Of a stretch of 64,000 bases of DNA, positions 63,655-64,000 are shown one piece after another (position 1 is the first letter of the stretch; every line of letters starts with the position of its first letter). The stretch is from NCBI RefSeq assembly GCF_021462225.1, contig NC_061808.1, positions 22,667,119 through 22,731,118 of the forward strand. Direction: 5' to 3'. A program made the position numbers and the translations under genes. The notes under the pieces were generated by a model. That model was not told the origin of the DNA and made no database searches. It was given only the letters and a program-made list of their open reading frames with translations. The stretch comes from Girardinichthys multiradiatus. Its lineage: Eukaryota > Chordata > Actinopteri > Cyprinodontiformes > Goodeidae.

Positions 63655-64000
63655 GTAATAATAGTGAGAGTCACATTATTATCACTATTAAAGAAATGTT
63701 TTCTGTCCTACTAATGTCCCAGGAAAGGTTGGATACCGTTAAAGCATTTTTTATTGCGGTATCATAGTTCTCAGACTGAAATCCAATCTTGAACAAATCC
63801 AGCCTTTAATTTTATTACATTTGTTCAGTGAGGAAAAATCTCGCTTAGAGAAATAATTGTTTTTTTACATACTGGTAACGTGGTATGACAGGCCCTCCAT
63901 ACTTTGTATAGCCCTGATTTTCCAGTGGGGCAGCACATAGTGTTCCCTTAAAATATCTTACAAGGTTGAGGCGTGCAGAGAGAGGGATCTGTGACCTTTC
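63655..64000 (+). other. epb41l2: Presumed 3'UTR intron start
   Basis: Sequence after the donor shows no polyadenylation signal cluster and no exon. I infer that the terminal untranslated exon lies downstream of the window. Confidence 0.45.

Overview
This is vertebrate genomic DNA, almost certainly from a teleost fish. It is one strand of a large intron-rich gene with GT-AG introns. The introns hold Tc1/mariner fossils, tRNA-headed SINE-like repeats, a 5'-truncated LINE and long microsatellites of the kind common in fish genomes. There is no bacterial-style gene cluster, CRISPR array or prophage.

The window is dominated by one plus-strand gene that I recognise as the orthologue of EPB41L2 (protein 4.1G, a FERM-domain membrane-skeleton adaptor). 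I could chain 21 coding exons with consistent reading phases, from the ATG at 25783 to the TGA ending at 63644. Together they give about 1023 residues, against about 1005 in the human protein as I recall it. The order is an acidic N-terminal headpiece (25.8-28.1 kb), the FERM domain (28.1-45.1 kb), the FERM-adjacent segment (45.1-46.2 kb), the spectrin-actin-binding region (51.8-55.6 kb), a variable very acidic linker (57.9-59.3 kb) and the highly conserved C-terminal domain (61.4-63.6 kb). A candidate promoter (two CCAAT boxes, a TATA-like box and a GC box) and a non-coding first exon lie at 8.1-8.4 kb, implying a first intron of about 17.4 kb. A splice donor 10 nt after the stop suggests the rest of the 3'UTR lies beyond the window.

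The most unusual part is at 48.27-49.38 kb: a single 1.1-kb open exon in phase with the gene. It starts with an acidic Ser/Asp/Glu stretch and ends with a strongly hydrophobic double segment, then an in-frame stop and no convincing donor. It resembles the large alternative exon known in the paralogue EPB41L3, and could give a truncated, membrane-inserted 4.1G isoform. Two in-phase micro-exon candidates (51.00 and 51.21 kb) and a 192-nt Ala/Ser-rich candidate exon (56.11 kb) add to the splicing potential.

The mobile and repeat content includes two nearly complete Tc1 elements with broken transposases (39.09-40.70 kb and 53.37-54.63 kb), many older Tc1 remnants, a LINE 3' end (33.9-34.6 kb), and two tRNA-headed repeat families (4.6 and 12.8 kb; 43.6 and 61.1 kb). 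There are also hAT-like MITEs, an 870-bp CATC satellite with higher-order structure just inside an intron, and (TG)n tracts near splice acceptors. The first 8 kb and most of intron 1 contain no gene I can support.
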